A stretch of DNA of 64,000 nt from Ricinus communis (taxonomy: Eukaryota; Streptophyta; Magnoliopsida; Malpighiales; Euphorbiaceae). Shown piece by piece: positions 59,605-64,000 of this stretch (the first letter of the stretch is position 1; every line of letters starts with the position of its first letter). The stretch lies in NCBI RefSeq assembly GCF_019578655.1, contig NC_063263.1, positions 23,931,001 to 23,995,000 on the forward strand, given 5' to 3'. The position numbers were made by a program, and so were the translations under genes. Under the pieces are notes generated by a model. The model ran no database searches and was not told the DNA's origin. It saw only the letters and a list, made by a program, of their open reading frames with translations.

Positions 59605-60945
59605 ATGACTGAAAGAAGTGCCAAAGCCTTCCAAACGCTTCTCAAAACTCTAACTAGTAATGAGTGGATCAAGCTTGGAAAATTCTATCCTTTTTCCTTC
59701 AAAGCCATGCAACATACCAAAATTGATTATGGCTTTTTTTACTATACTGTCAACTTTTGGTGTCCAAGAGATCATGTTTTTCGATTCAATGCCCAAGAGC
59801 TATGTCCCATGATTGAAGAATTCTTTGCGATTCTTGGAGGTCATATGGATTATACTTATCCAATTGCTTTGTGAAGACTGGGTGAACCATTTCAACATGT
59901 CCCCTGCAGAGGTACTTTCCTATTCTGTTGATGAGTATATTACCCTTATCCTACTCATCTCTTGCTATGAGAATAAAGAAAGAGGTACACCTGCTTAGGT
60001 TAGGATGCTGAGCTTTTACCTCTATGTCCAATTTCTGCTGATTCCTCCTTAAGGAGGGGAAGATATCAGAATTTTTGTGCCATTATTAATTAGGTGGAGC
60101 AAGAAGTAGAACCAGTTCTAGTTATCTTAACTGAAACCATTATTAGGTTAGATATTGTACAAAATCTATCAACAGTTTGGTAGCAGTCTTGTCCTCTTGT
60201 AAGTATGCAACCAAATCTCTTTTTTTTTTCTTTTATTCTTTTTGCCTTAGTTTTGCCTAAGCCGCCTTTTCTGGTTTTCAACTTAGCAGGCTAGTGTCTT
60301 AAGTTTTGGCTAAGCTACCCTTTCGGGTATTCAACTTAGCTTTCATTTTTTTGCTTAAGCCACCTTTTCAAGTTTTCAACTTAACTTCTATTTTATTTTT
60401 CTTTCTTTCCTTTCTCCTTTTTACAGATCTGGTTACGCGAGAAACTTTAGATACTGACCCCTCCAAGGGACATCGACAAGTATGAGCAGGTTCAGTCCGT
60501 TGCTACCCCACAAGATCACGAGGGTTGGATTTCTTATATGAAGGGTGTTCCCGATACACTAATTTATTGGACCTGTCCTTCATGGAGAATTAGGCATCTC
60601 AGACTTATAGTGTACAATGACTGTGTACCTTTATCCGGCTTACAAGCATCTACTTTCTATACACCTACGAGACTTTGTTGCCAGTATGGGCAAAAGTAGC
60701 AAATTTTGGAATTCCCTTATAAATTTGAAGGCTTCTCACTAAGACAAGACTTCATGAACAAGATTGAGAGAATCTGGCCTCGGCGAGATATAGAGCGCAA
60801 CCTTAATTCTAAAGGCGACCTACCACAATTGACAACTTCAAAGCTTGGGTCCAGCTTCAGATTACCACTTCATCTGGATTCATAAGGTTCAAGAGGACTC
60901 GAGATGTAGCTGTTGAATCTACGAATGCAGATGCAAAGAGAAAAA
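59605..60945 (+). pseudogene. Antisense ORF (aORF) of the gypsy family, copy E; PMD/DUF7745-like
   Basis: Exon 1 (59605-60198) starts MTERSAKAFQTLLKTL and keeps SNEWIKLGKFYPFSFKAMQH and HVFRFNAQELCPMIEEFFAI before a stop at 59872; later parts continue in other frames (VLILTETIIRLDIVQNL). An intron (60199-60426) has intact GTAAGT and TTTTTACAG ends and contains the minisatellite. Exon 2 (60427 to about 60945) has DHEGWISYMKGVPD, CVPLSGLQASTFYTPTRL, CCQYG and NKIERIWPRRDIERNL. Orientation is opposite to the gypsy pol at 61.3-64 kb, between pol tail and LTR E. The ELCP.IEEF.AILG pattern resembles PMD/DUF7745-type retroelement proteins. Extra antisense ORFs are known in Tat-lineage gypsy elements; biochemical role unknown. 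Copy F has the same structure. Confidence 0.68.
60236..60392 (-). repeat. Minisatellite in the intron of antisense ORF copy E
   Basis: Three units of about 50 bp (TTTTGCCTAAGC, CC.TTTTC.GGTTTTCAACTTAGC) are present, the reverse complement of the units at 17845-18105 and 29985-30128. Confidence 0.75.
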
Positions 60946-61310
60946 AAAAAGATGAAATATGCATCTTTTTTTAGATCTCATTTACTTTGCTTAGGACTTT
61001 AACTTAGTTTTCCTTTCAGTTAGTGCATAAAGTAATAAACAAACATATATACGTTTGATAATAATTCTAAATAATATATTCATTTAGTAAGGGCCTAAAT
61101 GGGTACATTTTGACTTCTCATGATACAACTCATGTCATCAACCAGTCCTTTTTAGATTTTTCTAGCTGATTATTTTCTCTTTATTTGAAATCGATTCTTG
61201 TCTGACCAGCCTTTTCAAGTTTTCTGATTAATATACTATTTTTTCTATTTTATCAAATTTATTTTATACATAGTATTTCTTGAGAAAATCTAGGTTAATG
61301 GGCTTAAAAG
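60946..61310 (-). mobile_element. Untranslated tail of gypsy pol
   Basis: The block complementary to GGTTGATGACATGAGTTGTATC (61117-61138; the first 20 bases are shared) is the uninterrupted version of the site carrying a Copia LTR at 24170/29219. A partial minisatellite unit lies at 61195-61230. It links pol to the antisense ORF. Confidence 0.6.
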
Positions 61311-62110
61311 ACTCATCCCTTCCAGATGTAAAATCTTAGTGACAAGATCTTCTTCACCAAGTACATGCCTTCCCAATTAGGCCTGAACTGCCCTTTCAGA
61401 TCGAATGCATTAGGTCTTGTGTGTTTCAACAGCATATCACCAACTCTAATTTTCCTAAGCATGTGGTATAGAGCTTTCATCCTCTTTTCATCAATCAGAG
61501 TCAACTACTGGTATCTCTGCTTGATCCATTGATATTATGGTATTTCAGCCTCTAGCACAACTCTCAAGGATTTTAATTCTAACTCAATTGGTAAGATCGC
61601 TTCAGTCCCACAAATCATAGAGTATGGAGTCTGTCCTATCAACTGCTCGCTCAGTTGTTTAATATCCCCAAAGTGCAAAAGGCAACTGAAATGACCAATC
61701 CTTATGATTCCACACCATCTATAAGAGTATTTTCTCTTAAGTTATTATCGGCTACTTCTATTGCTCCATTTTCCTCTGTACAGAAAAGACCTGTAATGTT
61801 TGATCTTATATTCTGCTAGTAGATATGCCATTTTGCCTATGAACTGCTCACCATTATTCGTCACAATGTAATGTGGGACCCTACACCTGCAGATTAAGTT
61901 CCTCTCTATAAATCTAGTCATCTGCCTTGCCCCTACAATAGTGAATGACTTGGTCTCAACCCATTTAGAGAAGTAGTCGATCGCTACGACTTTGAACCTG
62001 TGACCATCCGGATGAGGCTTTATCTCCCAATGATGTCGATTCCCCAAACCACAAAAGGCCACAGAGATGTCAAATTGTAAAGTTCGGTTAGGGGTAGATG
62101 ACTCAGGTCA
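61311..62110 (-). pseudogene. Gypsy integrase (core and C-terminus)
   Basis: The core (61745-62062) reads HRFKVVAIDYFSKWVETKSF and PHYIVTNNGEQFIGKMAYLL. The first catalytic Asp (AIDYF) is kept, but the TDNG Asp has become Asn (TNNG). The C-terminal part (61313-61504) reads LIDEKRMKALYHM and GDMLLKHTRPNAFD. About 240 bp between them carry stops. Same family as 31136-31971 and 34619-34985, opposite strand. Confidence 0.8.
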
Positions 62111-62449
62111 CTATAGAGCTCAGGGATATACAATCTTTTTTCATTATTAACCAATAATAACCTTGATGCAAAATCTTTTTGGTTAACACTATGTCATTCA
62201 TGTGAGACCTACACACCCCTTTGTGTATCTCTTCCATTACTGTTTGTGCTTCTACTTTAGTCACACATAGGAGCTAGACTCCTGAAACCATCCTTCTATA
62301 CAATACTCCCCCATGGTTATGTAGTTCCTAGTTTGCAGTGCATACCTTTCCTCCATAGTCACTTTCTCTAGATATTCCCTATCTTCTACAAATATCTTCA
62401 AATCATAAAACTAAGGCTTCTCTTCTCGTCCTATCTACACTTGCATTAC

Positions 62450-63165
62450 CCGATCTCCATGATAACAAGGTGCACCTGATTTTACAATCATCAACGGCTT
62501 CATCGAACGCTGTGAGGGGTTGTCCTATATAGACGAAAGGGTAGCCAGTGCATCTGCCATTTGGTTCTCATCTCATGGCAAGTGTATGAAGGAATATTGG
62601 AGAAGTTACAAACTAAAGTTTTGAGAGAGCTGACATATGGTTTTAACCTCTCTTCTTTCACTTCCCATTCTTCGAGGGCTTGTTGACTTACCAACATGGA
62701 GTCTTCATAGACCATCAGCTGCTTTGCTTGTGCTACCACTACTGCTTCTAATTCAAATAAACACACTTCATACTCCGCTATGTTATTTGTCACTTTAAAG
62801 TCCAACCTCTTTTGGCCATTGATAGCATCTCTCCTTCAGGTGTAATCAGAACTACTCCTAACCTTGCACCTCTCATATTCATATCGAAGTATATCTTTCA
62901 TTCTTGAATATCGATTATCCCTAGATCTTCATTAAAAAACTCCAGATCCCAAGGGTCATCTCCCTCGATTGCATTTTGAGCCAAGAATTCTGTTGTAGCT
63001 AAGTACAAAATTAACTACTTGCTATCATTTTATGGCTTCGATACTGGTGACTTCATTCTGTCGAAGGCTTTCTGACAATGTTCGTCCCATACAACAGGTT
63101 AGTGTTTCCTCAAATGCTTGAAGATAGGATCAAAAACCACTGTGAGCTTGGAAATGAACATAATG
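62450..63165 (-). pseudogene. Gypsy RNase H
   Basis: Frame 62500-62805 contains KVTNNIAEYEVCLFELEAVV, the NNxAEY box of Ty3 RNase H, followed by a helix-rich linker. Sequence between 62810 and 63165 holds the rest of RNase H (FNMRGARLGVVLITP-like on the minus strand) with stops and leads into RT. Confidence 0.7.
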
Positions 63166-63770
63166 TTGTACTACAAACATCTTAAAAACCCACTGACCTC
63201 TTTCTCTGTCTTAAGCCTTGGCATCCCCTGAGTAGCCTTTACCTTGTTCGAATCGATCTCTATAGCCCATTGACTCACTATGTGCTCTAGCAGCTTCCTT
63301 GATGTTACCATGAATCTGCTTTTATTTAGATTGCATCTTAGGTTATACCTTTCCACTCGTCCCAAGAACCTATCAATAGCTTGGAAGTGCCCTTCCCTTG
63401 TCTCAAACTTTACCATTATGTCATCCATATACACCTCCACCTCCTTATGCATCATGTTATGAAAATAAGATAGTCGGTGCACTCTGATAAGTTGCCCCCG
63501 CATTCTTTAGTCCAAAAGGCATAACCTTATAACATTATGTCTCCCATTCGGTGATGAACACCGTCTTTGGCTTGTCTACTACTACTATCATGATCTGGTT
63601 GTATCTAGAGAACCTATTGGTGATGAAGTACATTGCACTTGATATTGTTCTGTTAACTATCACATCTAAGTGTGGAAGGAAAAAATCATCCATTTTTACT
63701 AGTGCTAAAAATGTCCCTCCACATCTCTTTTCATCTCATCGTAGGATTTTATAACCATGTCCGATAGTTT
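63166..63770 (-). pseudogene. Gypsy reverse transcriptase
   Basis: The catalytic box YMDD is intact at 63420-63431 (EVYMDDIMVK), in a 110-codon frame (63171-63503) with HIVSQWAIEIDSNKVKA. Upstream, FITEWET, a stop, CYKVMPFGLKNAGATYQ and further N-terminal text (HLDVIV, RFSRYNQIM) are read with frame changes to about 63720. This is the best preserved RT of the family in the window, but it is not open. Confidence 0.8.
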
Positions 63771-63784
63771 CAGGTCTTTCGTAG

Positions 63785-63982
63785 TCATCCTAGTTTAGGG
63801 AGTATGCGAGAAGGATAGACATTGATGGTTGACCCATCATCTACCATCACATATAGGGTTCGCTTCCGTTTCACCTCTACTGTAATATATAGAGTCTTAT
63901 TGTGGTCTATTCCCTCTAGTGGTAAATCCTCATATGAGAAAATGATCATCTCGGTGGTTTTATCAGTTACCATTTTGACCAT
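63785..63982 (-). pseudogene. Gypsy aspartic protease
   Basis: The frame contains LYITVEVKRKRTLYVMVDDG and STINVYPSRILPKLG: the retropepsin-type VDxGSxxN box reads VDDGSTINV, with the catalytic Asp kept. This is the order expected upstream of RT in Ty3/gypsy pol. The element continues beyond the right edge. Confidence 0.75.
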
Positions 63983-64000
63983 TTCCCCAAGGATAGCTGT

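Overview
The window is a stretch of nuclear plant DNA, almost certainly from a eudicot. The evidence is AT-rich intergenic sequence, short exons with GT-AG introns, a plant receptor-like kinase gene, a plant ML-domain lipid-binding gene, a nuclear tRNA-Asn, and a dense nest of plant LTR retrotransposons. The two genes look most like those of a Malpighiales/Euphorbiaceae species; that placement is an inference and needs a database search.

Only three host genes can be supported. A tRNA-Asn(GUU) lies at 7037-7110 (minus). A seven-exon receptor-like cytoplasmic kinase gene spans 7658-10859 (minus); its exons splice in frame to 306 residues and three classical catalytic positions are substituted, so it is a probable pseudokinase. 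A four-exon NPC2/ML-domain secreted lipid-binding protein gene spans 43069-46449 (plus, 157 residues) and carries an inverted-repeat MITE in its third intron.

The rest is mainly decayed mobile DNA. From the left: the 3' end and intact-looking 3' LTR of an Athila-like element (1-1709); one LTR of the window's dominant Ty3/gypsy family (probably Tat lineage; LTR A); the island with tRNA and kinase; an internally deleted member of that family with both LTRs (LTR B and C, about 12969-21830); pol fragments of the same family (22-24, 28.5-31 and 31-35 kb) interrupted by a minus-strand Sirevirus-like Copia element (24171-29218) and by a 2.65-kb solo LTR with a CpG-rich core; a minus-strand chromovirus (about 35.4-39.95 kb); a truncated plus-strand pararetrovirus-like block with movement-protein and coat-like regions (39956-42.7 kb), ending close to the ML gene promoter; two long foldback elements (47.0-48.3 kb); a Copia solo LTR; a LINE ORF1 cut by a Sirevirus LTR; two more LTRs of the dominant family (D and E); and its minus-strand pol running off the right edge (61.3-64 kb).

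The most unusual feature is the organisation of the dominant gypsy family. At least two copies carry an extra ORF antisense to pol, between pol and the 3' LTR side. Each has its own TATA-like box, and an intron that contains a minisatellite recurring at five loci. A separate plant-mobile-domain-like ORF lies antisense to LTRs D and E. Five LTR copies share a telobox/TATA core promoter (clear in four) and two clusters of a GAGCCGATCGGCTC-type palindrome at matching offsets. Related palindromes also occur upstream of the antisense ORFs. Extra antisense ORFs are known from Tat-lineage elements; the combination of palindromes, minisatellite intron and teloboxes seen here is what deserves a second look.
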